Source: Gordonia araii NBRC 100433 (GTDB lineage: Bacteria > Actinomycetota > Actinomycetes > Mycobacteriales > Mycobacteriaceae). From it: a DNA stretch of 64,000 nt. Both the position numbers and the translations under genes were made by a program. This document shows, piece after piece, positions 52,305 to 63,883 of the stretch. The first letter of the stretch is position 1, and each line of letters starts with the position of its first letter. Where the stretch lies: positions 150,839 through 214,838 of the forward strand of contig NZ_BAEE01000064.1 of the NCBI RefSeq assembly GCF_000241265.1, read 5' to 3'. The notes under the pieces were generated by a model. It was given only the letters and a program-made list of their open reading frames with translations, made no database searches and was not told the DNA's origin.

Positions 52305-53696
52305 TCAGTGGTGGAAGTGGGTGCCGGTCGCCTCCCGGCGCATCGGGCTGTTGAGCGAGTCGAGGAAGGCGACCTCGGTCTTGATGTCGGCCAGCAACGA
52401 CTCCGCGAGATCGTGGCTCAGCCCGAAACGCACGACGATGCGTTGCAGCGTCATGTCCGCCAGGTTGTCCGCCATCGGGTAGGCCGGCACCTGCCATCCC
52501 TTGAGCCGCAGGCGTTCTTCCAGGTCGTAGAGCGTCCAGTTCTCGGTATAGCCGTCCTTCAGCTTCCACGCGAAGGCCGGAATGGTGTCGCCCTTGCTGA
52601 CGAGGTCGAATGGGCCCAGCGCCGCGATCTGCGAGGACAGGAACTGCGCGACGTCGAGCGCCCCCTGCTGAACCGCGGTGTAGCCGGCACGGCCCAGCCG
52701 CAGCAGCTGGTAGTACTGCAGCAGGACCTGGGCGCCGGGCCGCGAGAAGTTCAGCGCGAGCGTCGGCATATTGCCGCCGAGATAGGCGCAGTGGAAGACC
52801 ATCGATTCCGGAAGGTCGGCGACGCTGCGCCACACGATCCAGCCGACGCCCGGGTAGACCAGCCCGTATTTGTGGCCGGAGGTGTTGATCGACGCGACGC
52901 GGTCCACACGGAAATCCCATTCGATGTCCGGATGGCAGAACGGCGCCACCATCCCGCCCGATGCGGCGTCGACGTGGATCTTGAGGTCGAGCCCGGTCGA
53001 GGCGTGGATCTCGTCGAGTTTCTCGGCGATGGCCTTCACCGGCTCGAATAGGCCGGTGAACGTTTGCCCCATGATCGCGACGACGCCGATCGTGTTCTCG
53101 TCGACGTAGTTCTCCAGGTCGTGGCCGTCCATGACGAGATGGTCGGCATCCACCGGAACCCAGCGCGGCTCGACCTCGAAATAGTTGCAGAACTTCTCCC
53201 AGCACACCTGCACGGCGGTGGACAGCACCACGTTGGGACTGTCGACCGGCTTCCCGTCGGCCACCCGCCGCTCGCGCCAGCGACGCTTGAGCGCCAGCCC
53301 GCCGAGCATGCACGCCTCCGACGAGCCGATGGTCGACGTGCCGATCGCATTGTCGATATCGGGGTTGTTCCACAAGTTTCCGATGATCCGCCAACAGCGT
53401 TCCTCGATCGCGGCCGTCGCGGGGTACTCGTCCTTGTCGATGATGTTCTTGTCGACCGTCTCGGCGTAGAGGTCGCGCGCGTGCTTGTCCATGAACGTCG
53501 AGACGAACGTCGCCAGGTTGAGGCGAGCGTTGCCGTCGAGCATCGCCTCGTCGTGAACGATCTGATAGGCCGTCTCCGGAGCCAGCATGTCGTCGGCGAT
53601 CTCCCACCGCGCCAGCGACGTTGCCTCACCCGGCCGGAGGAAGACCGGACTCAGATACATCCGATCGCTCTCGTTGATCCGCCTGTGGTCGACCAT
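52305..53696 (-). CDS. gadB: Glutamate decarboxylase
   Basis: 463-residue PLP enzyme converting glutamate to GABA. PLP lysine at residue 276 in SINTSGHKYG, the same number as in E. coli GadB; preceding GDHVDAASGG-type site appears as HVDAASGGMVAPF. GGGGAGG precedes the ATG. No GABA antiporter (gadC) is nearby, so an acid-resistance role is unsupported. Confidence 0.93.
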   Translation of the reverse strand: MVDHRRINESDRMYLSPVFLRPGEATSLARWEIADDMLAPETAYQIVHDEAMLDGNARLNLATFVSTFMDKHARDLYAETVDKNIIDKDEYPATAAIEERCWRIIGNLWNNPDIDNAIGTSTIGSSEACMLGGLALKRRWRERRVADGKPVDSPNVVLSTAVQVCWEKFCNYFEVEPRWVPVDADHLVMDGHDLENYVDENTIGVVAIMGQTFTGLFEPVKAIAEKLDEIHASTGLDLKIHVDAASGGMVAPFCHPDIEWDFRVDRVASINTSGHKYGLVYPGVGWIVWRSVADLPESMVFHCAYLGGNMPTLALNFSRPGAQVLLQYYQLLRLGRAGYTAVQQGALDVAQFLSSQIAALGPFDLVSKGDTIPAFAWKLKDGYTENWTLYDLEERLRLKGWQVPAYPMADNLADMTLQRIVVRFGLSHDLAESLLADIKTEVAFLDSLNSPMRREATGTHFHH

Positions 53697-53812
53697 GATC
53701 CTCCCCGCTCGTCGGAAACCGGACACACCAATGAAGCCACACGACACGGGTTTCGATCGGGGAACCGACAAGCGCGCACGCCTGCGCTGGCGGTCGGGTA
53801 GGTTCGGCGCGC

Positions 53813-54202
53813 ATGAGAATCCGCATCGCAGCCGCCAGTGCCCTCGCCGTCGTCGCCCTTACCGCCGGGTGCGGTCCGTCTGCCGACGAAAGGTCGACGT
53901 CGACCCCGCCGACACAGTCCCAGGCGGCGACGCCGACCGGTGCGCCCGTCGGCTCGGCCACGTTGGAAGTGCAAGGGTCGGGCACCGCGACCATCCGGTA
54001 TCGGATCAACGGAGCCGATGAGGTCGTCGAAGAGAACGCCGCCCTGCCGTGGACCAAGACCTACGACGTGTTCCCGGAGATCTCGACATCGGTGAAGGCC
54101 GAAGGTCCCGGTGCCAGCGGGTGCACGATCACGATGGCCGGCAGTCTGGTCTCGTTCGTCACCGATCCGAACCCGGAGTGCAGCTACGCGCACTACGGCT
54201 GA
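53813..54202 (+). CDS. MmpS-like lipoprotein
   Basis: 129 residues: signal RIRIAAASALAVVALTAGC with lipobox cysteine at 20, a Thr/Pro linker, then a beta-domain (SGTATIRYRINGADEVVEEN, LPWTKTYDV) with a final Cys pair like MmpS proteins. No mmpL is nearby. TAGGTT eight bases before the ATG suggests a nearly leaderless message. Confidence 0.75.
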   Translation: MRIRIAAASALAVVALTAGCGPSADERSTSTPPTQSQAATPTGAPVGSATLEVQGSGTATIRYRINGADEVVEENAALPWTKTYDVFPEISTSVKAEGPGASGCTITMAGSLVSFVTDPNPECSYAHYG

Positions 54203-54302
54203 CCGGAGGAGCCCCGGTCGCCCGGGCCACACATCGAGGACCCGGTCCGGGCGTCGGACGCCGCCGACGACCGTTACCGCCGCGTCGCTCTCCCGCTCGC
54301 GA

Positions 54303-54308
54303 TAGGTT
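54303..54308 (+). promoter_or_regulatory. -10-like box upstream of icd2
   Basis: TAGGTT fits TANNNT and lies about 100 nt before the icd GTG; AGGAG is seven bases before that GTG. Nothing else is assignable in the 205-bp gap. Confidence 0.25.
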
Positions 54309-54407
54309 GGGTGTGCCACCGGTGCTTACCCCGCGCACCGGACAAATCGAGTCGGCCACAAACAGGCCGCTGAGCAGATCCCCACCCAGAGGATCAGGAG
54401 AGCACAC

Positions 54408-56645
<2,238 letters not shown>

Positions 56646-56970
56646 ACCTGGTCTTAGACAGTGATCGAGTGCCTGCCCCACGGTAATCGAGAGCGACACA
56701 ACCGAGGCCAGCACCCGCCAGGGTGATCGAGTGCCCGAGGAGCGAAGCGACACGGGCGTATCGAGATCACCGCACCCAAACAGGCCAAACCACTCATAGA
56801 CCGGGCGGCGATGTCCCCGACGGTGATCGAGTGCCCGAGGAGCGAAGCGACACGGGCGTATCGAGATCACCGCACCCGGCCAACCCAGGCCACCCCTGGC
56901 GAGTCGTGTGTCACGATGAAAACGAAGACACTTTCGACGCAGCGATGGACCGCGACCAGACGGGGTCGAC
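56646..56970 (+). repeat. Gap holding two palindromic REP-type units
   Basis: The 325-bp gap after icd2 has no gene. Two nearly identical 50-bp elements lie at 56722-56771 and 56822-56871, each beginning GGTGATCGAGTGCCCGAGG and ending TATCGAGATCACC; arms GGTGATC/GATCACC and TGCCCG/CGGGCG form a long hairpin. A degenerate copy starts at about 56660. They may terminate icd2 transcription. Confidence 0.85.
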
Positions 56971-57918
56971 ATGGACCGTTCGGACAACCGCATACTCCGC
57001 GTCGGCGTCGTCTTCGGCGCCGTCGCGTTGGCCCTGGTCGCCCTGCGCGGCCGACTCCCCGAGTCCGACACGAGCGCATCCGCGCGTAGACCCGCCGACG
57101 GTGCGGCGACCATGATCACGCTGGTCGCGCTCGGCCTCGTCGCCGCAGCGATCCTGGCGCTCACCCTGGTCGAGGCGTACCGGGCGCAACGCGTGAAGCC
57201 CCAGATCCCGATGCAGCCGCGCGCCAGGAGCCCGCGCCCACGCCTGCGCCATGTGCTGGCCGCGGTCCTCATCATCGTCGCGGTCCTCGCGGCGATGGGC
57301 GTCCTCCTGGCGATCCGCGTGCCCATCGGCCCCGACGATGCGCAACCCACGCCCTCACAACCCAGTTCAGGGCCTGGTACCGACCAGCCTCGACCGCCGC
57401 CGGCCGCCGACGGACAGATATCCGACGTGCCCACCGCTCCCATTGTTGCGGTGGCCGTACTTCTCGTCGCACTGGCCGTCGGTGGAACCATCCTGCTCGC
57501 CGCACGGTCGCCGTCCGGGGCGATGGCCGGGGAAGCGTCGTTCGATCCCGACGAAGGTCCCTCCCCCACGACCGACGACCCGCCCGCGGCGTTGGTCCGC
57601 GCGGCCACACTCAGTCTGGCCGAGGTGACCCAACCCGGGCGGGATCCACGAGCGGCGATCATCGCCTGCTACGCCGTGATGGAACGGGAACTCGCCGATG
57701 CTCCCGGCGTCGCGCCGCAGCCCTCGGACACCCCTTCGGAAGTGCTCGACCGTGCGGTTGCCCGCGGCGCGTTGCACCGCGAGACCGCGGCGGCGGCTCC
57801 GCTGGTCGGTCTGTTCGCCGAAGCCCGGTTCAGCCCGCACGAGATGACCGAACGGCATCGCGAGTCCGCGGTGACCTGGCTGCGTATGTTGCTCGACGAC
57901 CTCGGGGGCCGACCATGA
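56971..57918 (+). CDS. DUF4129 membrane protein
   Basis: 315-residue protein: helices LRVGVVFGAVALALVAL, AATMITLVALGLVAAAILAL (split), a Pro-rich cytosolic/periplasmic insert, VAVAVLLVALAVGGTILLAA, and a C-terminal helical DUF4129 region (AIIACYAVMERELADAPG, ETAAAAPLVGLFAEARFSPH). Belongs to the transglutaminase/MoxR-associated set. Operon head; overlaps the next gene by 4 nt. Confidence 0.8.
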   Translation: MDRSDNRILRVGVVFGAVALALVALRGRLPESDTSASARRPADGAATMITLVALGLVAAAILALTLVEAYRAQRVKPQIPMQPRARSPRPRLRHVLAAVLIIVAVLAAMGVLLAIRVPIGPDDAQPTPSQPSSGPGTDQPRPPPAADGQISDVPTAPIVAVAVLLVALAVGGTILLAARSPSGAMAGEASFDPDEGPSPTTDDPPAALVRAATLSLAEVTQPGRDPRAAIIACYAVMERELADAPGVAPQPSDTPSEVLDRAVARGALHRETAAAAPLVGLFAEARFSPHEMTERHRESAVTWLRMLLDDLGGRP

Positions 57919-58421
57919 TCGACCGCTTGGTCATGGCCGGGATCGTCGTGGTGGCGGGCCTCGTGGTCGCCGCGGCGGTGGGCCCGCTGCGGCCCCATGC
58001 GCTCCTGGTTGGTGGCGCGGTGGCGGCCGTCATCCTCGGTGTGCTCCGGCTGTCGATATCGCTCGGGGCGCGCTCGGCGCCCCCGCCCCAACCGTGGGAC
58101 TCCGAGCGCGACGACGCCTTGGTGCGCTGGCAGGCGCGGACCCGCAACCTGATCGCCTGGGCGGACGGAACGCGCGGCGACTGGGACCGTCATCTGCGCC
58201 CGATTCTGGCGCGGGAATTTCTCATGGCCACAGGCAACCGGCACGGAGCTGCGAGACGCGGTGCGACGGCGGGAACCCTCGGGGCGACCGGCCGGATGAC
58301 GTTCGGCCCCGAGCTGTGGCCGTGGGTGGATCCGCTGGGCGCCAACTACGCCGACCGGGACCAGCCCGGACCCGGCCGGGACACCCTGGACGCCATCCTG
58401 AAGCAATTGGAGCAGCTATGA
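57915..58421 (+). CDS. Small membrane protein of MoxR operon
   Basis: 168-residue protein with two helices (VMAGIVVVAGLVVAAAVGPL; LLVGGAVAAVILGVLRLSI) and a soluble C-terminus (WADGTRGDWDRHLRPILARE). Not recognised; ATGA overlaps with both neighbours place it in the MoxR operon. Confidence 0.75.
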   Translation: MIDRLVMAGIVVVAGLVVAAAVGPLRPHALLVGGAVAAVILGVLRLSISLGARSAPPPQPWDSERDDALVRWQARTRNLIAWADGTRGDWDRHLRPILAREFLMATGNRHGAARRGATAGTLGATGRMTFGPELWPWVDPLGANYADRDQPGPGRDTLDAILKQLEQL

Positions 58422-59389
58422 CATCCGGTCCTGTCCCGTCGATAGCAACCACCGCCCGGCGGGCCGAGGAGATCCTGACCGAGATCGAACGCGTCGTCGT
58501 CGGCAAGCGAGATGCCTTGCGGCTCATCATGATCGCGGCGCTTGCCGGTGGCCACGTGCTGCTCGAGGATCTCCCCGGACTCGGCAAGACCCTCATCGCC
58601 CGGTCGTTCGCGGCCGTTCTGGGTCTCGACTTCACCCGGGTTCAGTTCACTCCCGATCTGCTGCCGGCGGACCTGCTCGGCTCCACGATCTACGACATGT
58701 CCTCCGGCCGATTCGAGTTCCGGCCCGGACCGATCTTCACGCACCTGCTCCTCGCCGACGAGATCAACCGGACTCCGCCCAAGACCCAGGCCGCCCTACT
58801 CGAAGCGATGGCCGAGGGCCAGGTCAGCGTCGACGGTCTGACCCGCCCGCTCCCCAGCCCGTTCATGGTGCTGGCCACCGACAACCCGATCGAGTACGAG
58901 GGGACCTATCCCCTGCCCGAGGCGCAACGCGATCGCTTCGCGCTGCGGCTGCGACTCGGTTATCTCGACGAATCCGACGAGACCCGGATGGTGCGACGTC
59001 GCCTGGACCGCGGGTCGGTGCCGCCGACGCTCAGCCAGATCGTGGACCAGCATGAGGTATCGGCCATGCGGGAGGCCGTGGAACAGGTCGACGTTCACGA
59101 CGACATGGTGCGCTACGTGGTGGCATTGGCCGCGGCGTCCCGCACCCACCCGCAGGTAGAGGTCGGGATCAGCCCACGAGCCGAACTCGACCTGGTGCAA
59201 ATGGCGCGCGCCCAGGCGCTGCTGGCGGGCCGGGACTATGTAATACCCGAGGACGTGAAGACCCTTGCGGTGGCCGCGACCGCGCATCGGATCAGTCTGC
59301 GCCCCGAGATGTGGGTCCGTCAGATCCACGGCGACGATGTGATCGATGACTTGCTCCGGCGTCTGCCCGTCCCGCGCACGCCGAAATGA
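58418..59389 (+). CDS. MoxR-type AAA+ ATPase
   Basis: 323-residue AAA+ chaperone of the MoxR group: Walker A EDLPGLGKTLIAR (50-62), Walker B LLLADEINRTPPKTQ, sensor-type ATDNPIEYEGTYPLPEAQRDRF (in parts), C-terminal lid with SPRAELDLVQMARAQALL. Works on a client encoded beside it, here DUF58 protein. ATGA overlap with the preceding gene. Confidence 0.92.
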   Translation: MTSGPVPSIATTARRAEEILTEIERVVVGKRDALRLIMIAALAGGHVLLEDLPGLGKTLIARSFAAVLGLDFTRVQFTPDLLPADLLGSTIYDMSSGRFEFRPGPIFTHLLLADEINRTPPKTQAALLEAMAEGQVSVDGLTRPLPSPFMVLATDNPIEYEGTYPLPEAQRDRFALRLRLGYLDESDETRMVRRRLDRGSVPPTLSQIVDQHEVSAMREAVEQVDVHDDMVRYVVALAAASRTHPQVEVGISPRAELDLVQMARAQALLAGRDYVIPEDVKTLAVAATAHRISLRPEMWVRQIHGDDVIDDLLRRLPVPRTPK

Positions 59390-59399
59390 TGTCTCGCCG

Positions 59400-60656
59400 A
59401 TGAGTACCGTCGTCCGCCCTAATCATGTGCCGATCGTCTGGCGGCCGTCGCCGCTGACGATGTCGTTGGCGACGTGCGCAGCGGTTGCCGTGGCGTTGGC
59501 GGTACTCGCCGGGCGATGGCAGTTGTTCGCTTTCGCCGCACCGATGGTGGGCATCCTGGCCGCCACCGCCAGGCCGCGCGACGATGCCGCCGCCGTCTGG
59601 GTGCGCGCAGATCCGTCGGTGGCGCGCTGTTTCGAGGCGGAGACGATCGACGCACTCCTGTATCCCGAATGCGATGCGCCGCAATCAATCCTGACGATCA
59701 CCGGGGTCGACGTGGACCCCGGAGTCGAAGTGGAACTCGATCCGGGGGCGGCCGGGACGGCCACTATCCGGGCCACCGCCGAGCGCTGGGGCCGGTACCG
59801 CGTCGGGACGCACGTCCAGGCGATCACCCGTTCCGGGTTCTTCGCGGCATCCGTGGTTGTGCCGGCCGTCGACCTGTGGGTGTTTCCGGTGGCCGATCCG
59901 CCCGCCACTCCCTTGCCCGATGCCGAACTCCCCGACCGGATCGGCACCCATCTCACCCGCCACCACGGCCTGGGAGTGGAATACGCCGACATCCGCCCCT
60001 ATGTGCCCGGCGACCAATTGCGCGCGGTGAACTGGCGGGTGAGTGCGCGGCGTGGGCAGCTGCACGTCACCGACCGGTTCACCGACCGCTCCGCCGATCT
60101 CGTCGTCGTGCTCGACACCCACCCGCAGCCCCGGGGGCCTGCGACTGCGGCGAGCGACCGGGTTGCCCGCGGCGCGACTCAGGTCGTCGACAGCGCCTTG
60201 CAGGCGGCCGATCGGGTGGGGGTCGTGACGCTGGGCCGCCAGGTGCGATGGCTCCGGCCCGACATCGGGCGCCGACAGTTCTATCGGGTGCTCGACACCA
60301 TCCTCGACGCCGATGACGCACAGCGCGACGAAGGCACACTCGTCCCCCGAATGGCCATGCCGCCCAACGCGATCGTTATCGCATTCTCCACGCTGCTCGA
60401 CACCGATTTCGCACTCGCTCTGGTCGACCTGCGCACGCGGGGGCATCGCGTCGTCGCGGTCGACGTGCTCCCCGGCTCACCGTTCGCCGACGACACCGAC
60501 GCGACCATCGCCCGATGGTGGCGGCTGGAACGGTCCGGCATGTATCGGGATCTCACCGCGGTCGGTGTCGATCTGGTCGCCTGGCACCCCGATGTCGGAC
60601 TGCATCTGGCGATGCACGTCCTGGGGGCCGGCGCGGGCACCGGGAGACGACGATGA
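59400..60656 (+). CDS. DUF58 protein
   Basis: 418-residue protein with two N-terminal helices (MSLATCAAVAVALAVLAG, FAFAAPMVGILAATA) and the DUF58 signature RPYVPGDQLRAVNWRVSARRG (split) followed by a vWA-like fold (ADLVVVLDTHPQPRG). MoxR-DUF58 pairs are proposed to fold or activate surface proteins. ATG 59400 is 11 nt after the MoxR stop. Confidence 0.88.
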   Translation: MSTVVRPNHVPIVWRPSPLTMSLATCAAVAVALAVLAGRWQLFAFAAPMVGILAATARPRDDAAAVWVRADPSVARCFEAETIDALLYPECDAPQSILTITGVDVDPGVEVELDPGAAGTATIRATAERWGRYRVGTHVQAITRSGFFAASVVVPAVDLWVFPVADPPATPLPDAELPDRIGTHLTRHHGLGVEYADIRPYVPGDQLRAVNWRVSARRGQLHVTDRFTDRSADLVVVLDTHPQPRGPATAASDRVARGATQVVDSALQAADRVGVVTLGRQVRWLRPDIGRRQFYRVLDTILDADDAQRDEGTLVPRMAMPPNAIVIAFSTLLDTDFALALVDLRTRGHRVVAVDVLPGSPFADDTDATIARWWRLERSGMYRDLTAVGVDLVAWHPDVGLHLAMHVLGAGAGTGRRR

Positions 60657-61072
60657 TCGCCACCGAGGCGTTCCTGCTGAACGCGGCCATCGGGCTCCTC
60701 GCCGTCGGCGCTGCCGGATTAGCCGTTCTCGGATGGTTCATCCGTCCGGCGGCAACCATGGCCGTGGCATGCGTTGCCGGTTTGCTCGTCTTGGTCGACG
60801 TGCCCGCGGTGGCGGCGGTCGCCGCGGGCTGCCTGGCCGCGGCCTACCTCCTGGGCGTGCATTCGGCGGCGATACCCGGCGTTAACGCGTTCACCGGGAC
60901 GGCCATGGGGGCGGCGCTCGGCGGCTGCGCGGTGGCGCTGTTCGCGAGCGTCCTGCCCGCCGACTGGCAGTGGTGGCCGCTGCTAGGTCCGGTCGCGGCC
61001 GTCGTGATCTATGCGGTAGCGATAGCCGGGCTGGTCCGCCCCATCAAACGCGAGCCCCGACCACGCTACTGA
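60653..61072 (+). CDS. Membrane protein, end of MoxR operon
   Basis: 139-residue protein with about four hydrophobic helices (AAIGLLAVGAAGLAVLGWFI, VACVAGLLVLVDVPAVAAVA, LGGCAVALFASVL, LLGPVAAVVIYAVAIAGLV). No family recognised. ATGA overlap with the DUF58 gene. Confidence 0.75.
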   Translation: MIATEAFLLNAAIGLLAVGAAGLAVLGWFIRPAATMAVACVAGLLVLVDVPAVAAVAAGCLAAAYLLGVHSAAIPGVNAFTGTAMGAALGGCAVALFASVLPADWQWWPLLGPVAAVVIYAVAIAGLVRPIKREPRPRY

Positions 61073-61091
61073 TCGTCGATGCACGGTGCTA

Positions 61092-61140
61092 GGTGATCGA
61101 GTGCCCGAGGAGCGAAGCGACGCGGGCGTATCGAGATCAC
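61092..61140. repeat. REP-type palindrome copy 3
   Basis: Same 50-bp element as at 56722 with one arm slightly changed, in the gap after the MoxR operon. Confidence 0.8.
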
Positions 61141-61177
61141 GCCACCCGGCCCGCCCTGGGTGATCGAGTCCCATTTA

Positions 61178-61227
61178 GGTGATCGAGTGCCCGAGGAGCG
61201 AAGCGACACGGGTGTATCGAGATCACC
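61178..61227. repeat. REP-type palindrome copy 4
   Basis: Same element, preceded by a fragment at about 61159-61171. With copy 3 it fills the gap between the convergent MoxR operon and response regulator, where a bidirectional terminator would be useful. Confidence 0.8.
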
Positions 61228-61273
61228 GCCACCCGACAGGCCAGCCACCAGGTGACGGCAGGCCGTCGGACAA

Positions 61274-61921
61274 TCAAAGACGACCGGTCTCGTGGGCCCA
61301 CATGGCGACCTCGACGCGGTTCCGGGCGCCGAGCTTTCGCATGAGGCTGGCGAGATGGGCCTTGACGGTGCTCGGGGTGATGCACAGCTCGCCGGCGATC
61401 TCGCCGTTGGTGCGGCCCCGAGCGACAGGCACGAGGACTTCCTCCTCGCGGGCGGTGAGCGGCTCGATCGGCTGCCTCGGTGGTGAGGTCTGTGAGTGGG
61501 CGAACGCTGCGAGCAGTCGGACTGTCACGTTGGGCGCGATCAGTGCGTCCCCGTCGGCGGCGGCGTGAATGGCCTGGGTCAGCAGAGCGGGTCCGGCGTC
61601 CTTCAGCAGGAACCCGCGCGCCCCGGCTTTGAGCGCCCCGTGAACATATTCGTCGAGATCGAAGGTGGTGATGACCACGATCGGCAGGGGGTCGGTGACA
61701 TCGGGGCCGGCGAGACGTCGTGTGGCCTCGATGCCGTCCATCATCGGCATGCGAACATCGAATAGCCCGACGTCGGGGCGCAGTTGGAGAGCCAGTCGGA
61801 CTGCTTCGCGCCCGTCTGCTGCCGCGCCGACCACCTCGATGTCGGGTTGGGCGTCGAGCAGCATCGTCAGCCCGGTGCGCACGATGGGCTGGTCGTCGGC
61901 GATGAGCACCCTGATGGTCAT
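61274..61921 (-). CDS. NarL/FixJ-type response regulator
   Basis: 215 residues: receiver domain with phosphoacceptor Asp55 (GLFDVRMPMMDG), acidic pocket IADDQ, and LuxR-type HTH C-terminus (LTAREEEVLVPVARGRTNGE, STVKAHLASLMRKLGARNR). Overlaps the sensor kinase gene by 4 nt (ATGA); cognate pair. Regulon unknown. Confidence 0.93.
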   Translation of the reverse strand: MTIRVLIADDQPIVRTGLTMLLDAQPDIEVVGAAADGREAVRLALQLRPDVGLFDVRMPMMDGIEATRRLAGPDVTDPLPIVVITTFDLDEYVHGALKAGARGFLLKDAGPALLTQAIHAAADGDALIAPNVTVRLLAAFAHSQTSPPRQPIEPLTAREEEVLVPVARGRTNGEIAGELCITPSTVKAHLASLMRKLGARNRVEVAMWAHETGRL

Positions 61922-63066
61922 CGCGTCCTCCGGGTTCGGGGCAGGTTGGCCTCCACTCGCCAGCCTCGCTCGGCGACCGGACCTGCCTGGAGGGTGCCGC
62001 CGAGCAGTGAAGCGCGTTCTCGCATGCCCACCAGGCCGTAGCCTGCCGGGGCCCGGCCGCCAGCGCCGGAGAAGCCGTCGTCGTCGATCGTCAGTCGTAT
62101 GTGGTCAACGTCGCCGATGACGGCGACGTTGACCTGGGTGGCGTGGCGGGCGTGCCGTCGAGCGTTCGTGATGGACTCTTGGGCCAGGCGGTAGATCGCG
62201 GCCCCCACCGCCGGGCTGAGGTCGTCGAACTCGCCGGACAGCGTCACGTCAACGCGGGGACGCGTCTGGTCGTCGGTGGCGAGCTGCTCGACCTCGGCCA
62301 CGCCGGGCTGCGGCGCGAACTCGGTGTTCTGGGTATCGCGGAGTACACCGACGATGGCGCGCAGCTCAGTGAGGGTTCGGGTCGCCGCGTCTTCGATGGT
62401 GGCTAAGGCCTCGACCGCGCGCTCGGGGTCGGCCGCCGCCACGGCGCGCCCTGCCTGGGCCTGGATGGCAATGCCCGAGACGTGGTGGGCGACGGTGTCG
62501 TGGAGTTCGCGAGCGAGCTGTTCGCGTTCGCGGGCCTTGGCTTCGTCGATGTCGCGGACGCGGATCTTCGCGCGATAGCGGATCGCGGCGCCGAGCGCTG
62601 CGGCGAATAGGAAGAACGCGTACGCGGCGACCTTGTCCGCCAAGCTGGTGGGGTCCGCGACGGTGGTGATGGGCAGCCAGAGCAGGATGATGCCGAGACC
62701 GGTCGCGGCCTCCCGGCCGGAGCCCCACCGGAACAGGGCGTAGGCCAGGATCAGCGTCGCGAACATGCTGTTCAGCAGCGCGCCTTGTGACTCGGTGAGG
62801 ATTCTGACGATGTCGACGATCGTCAGGGTGCCGAAGGCGACCGCCACCGCGAAGAAGGGGTGCGTACGTCGCCACAGCAGCGGACCGACGGCAGCGAGCG
62901 TCGCGAGCAACAGCAGCGGGCGCGGCGCCAGATTCTGGCGGAGCACCGCTTCCGCCAGGGACCAGCAGATCAGCGCTGCGACCAGGAACCAGTCCCGGGG
63001 TCCCGGGCCCGGGGGGTTCGTGGGTCGAGGCTCGGCCCACAGTGAGCGCAGTGCGTTGGTGCCCAT
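61918..63066 (-). CDS. NarL-family sensor histidine kinase
   Basis: 382 residues: about five transmembrane helices (to about 162), a short coil, then HisKA_3 with phosphorylatable His189 (RELHDTVAHHVSG) and an ATPase domain with RLAQESITNARRHA and GYGLVGMRERASLLGG. No extracytoplasmic sensor domain of size. Upstream of its response regulator in the operon. Confidence 0.93.
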   Translation of the reverse strand: MGTNALRSLWAEPRPTNPPGPGPRDWFLVAALICWSLAEAVLRQNLAPRPLLLLATLAAVGPLLWRRTHPFFAVAVAFGTLTIVDIVRILTESQGALLNSMFATLILAYALFRWGSGREAATGLGIILLWLPITTVADPTSLADKVAAYAFFLFAAALGAAIRYRAKIRVRDIDEAKAREREQLARELHDTVAHHVSGIAIQAQAGRAVAAADPERAVEALATIEDAATRTLTELRAIVGVLRDTQNTEFAPQPGVAEVEQLATDDQTRPRVDVTLSGEFDDLSPAVGAAIYRLAQESITNARRHARHATQVNVAVIGDVDHIRLTIDDDGFSGAGGRAPAGYGLVGMRERASLLGGTLQAGPVAERGWRVEANLPRTRRTR

Positions 63067-63227
63067 CTGATCAGCCTAGGCATCCCGTGTCGGCGGCGTA
63101 TCGGCCGAAAGTACAAGAGTTCAGCCATACCAACGGCCAAGCCGAATCTGTCTCCGGGGCCGATGTGCCCGCCGCCGACATCGGTGAAGGTGAAAGCACC
63201 CAACCGATCAAGGCAAGGATCATCGTG

Positions 63228-63692
63228 ATGACAACACCTCAATCCCGCACTGCGCTAGGCAACTCGCCGTCCCCGAGCGCGCTGGAAGATCCGCGCATGC
63301 CCGTGCAGGCCAAACTTGCGGCGGCCTGGACCAGCTTCATGTTCTTCTACATCTACGTCGACTACTTCGCCCTGTACAAGCCCGGCTTCATCGACGACAT
63401 CCGGCGCGGCGTCGTCTTCGAGTTCGACATCAGCCAGACGTTGTTGGTCGTCTTCCTCACGTCCATGGCGATCTCGATCTTCATGATCCTGCTGTCCATG
63501 ACGCTGCCAGCCCGCGCGAACCGCGCCATCAACCTCGTCGTGGCATCGCTGAGCATCCCCTACGCGATATTCAACGGAGTGGGTGAATCCTGGACCTACT
63601 TCTACGTTCTCTCGATCGGACTCGAGCTACTGATCCTGGCCTTCATCCTGCGCACAGCCTGGACCTGGCCCCGCCACACCGCATCGCCGTAG
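63228..63692 (+). CDS. DUF6326-like membrane protein
   Basis: 154 residues: short polar N-terminus then four helices (FMFFYIYVDYFALY, TLLVVFLTSMAISIFMILLS in parts, INLVVASLSIPYAIFNGV, YFYVLSIGLELLILAFIL). The FMFFYIYVDYF motif is typical of the DUF6326 group. Start ATG 63228 preceded by AAGGA. Confidence 0.75.
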   Translation: MTTPQSRTALGNSPSPSALEDPRMPVQAKLAAAWTSFMFFYIYVDYFALYKPGFIDDIRRGVVFEFDISQTLLVVFLTSMAISIFMILLSMTLPARANRAINLVVASLSIPYAIFNGVGESWTYFYVLSIGLELLILAFILRTAWTWPRHTASP

Positions 63693-63713
63693 CGCCGGAC
63701 CACTTCAGTCGAC

Positions 63714-63829
63714 GGTGATCGAGCGGCTGATTGGGTGATCGAGGTTTCGATACGGCGGCTCCTTCGTCACCGCCACTCAACCCACCTGCGCCCGAGGAGC
63801 GAAGCGACTCGGGTGTATCGAGATCCCCC
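63714..63829. repeat. REP-type palindromes, degenerate cluster
   Basis: Three related fragments: GGTGATCGAGCGG at 63714, GGGTGATCGAGGTTTCGATACGGC to 63773, and CGCCCGAGGAGCGAAGCGAC to 63829. They occupy the 191-bp gap before the last gene and are the same family as copies 1-4. Confidence 0.75.
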
Positions 63830-63883
63830 CGGCGACTAAGTCCTCGACGGCCACGCGGGCCGGACCGCCACTACGATCAGGTG

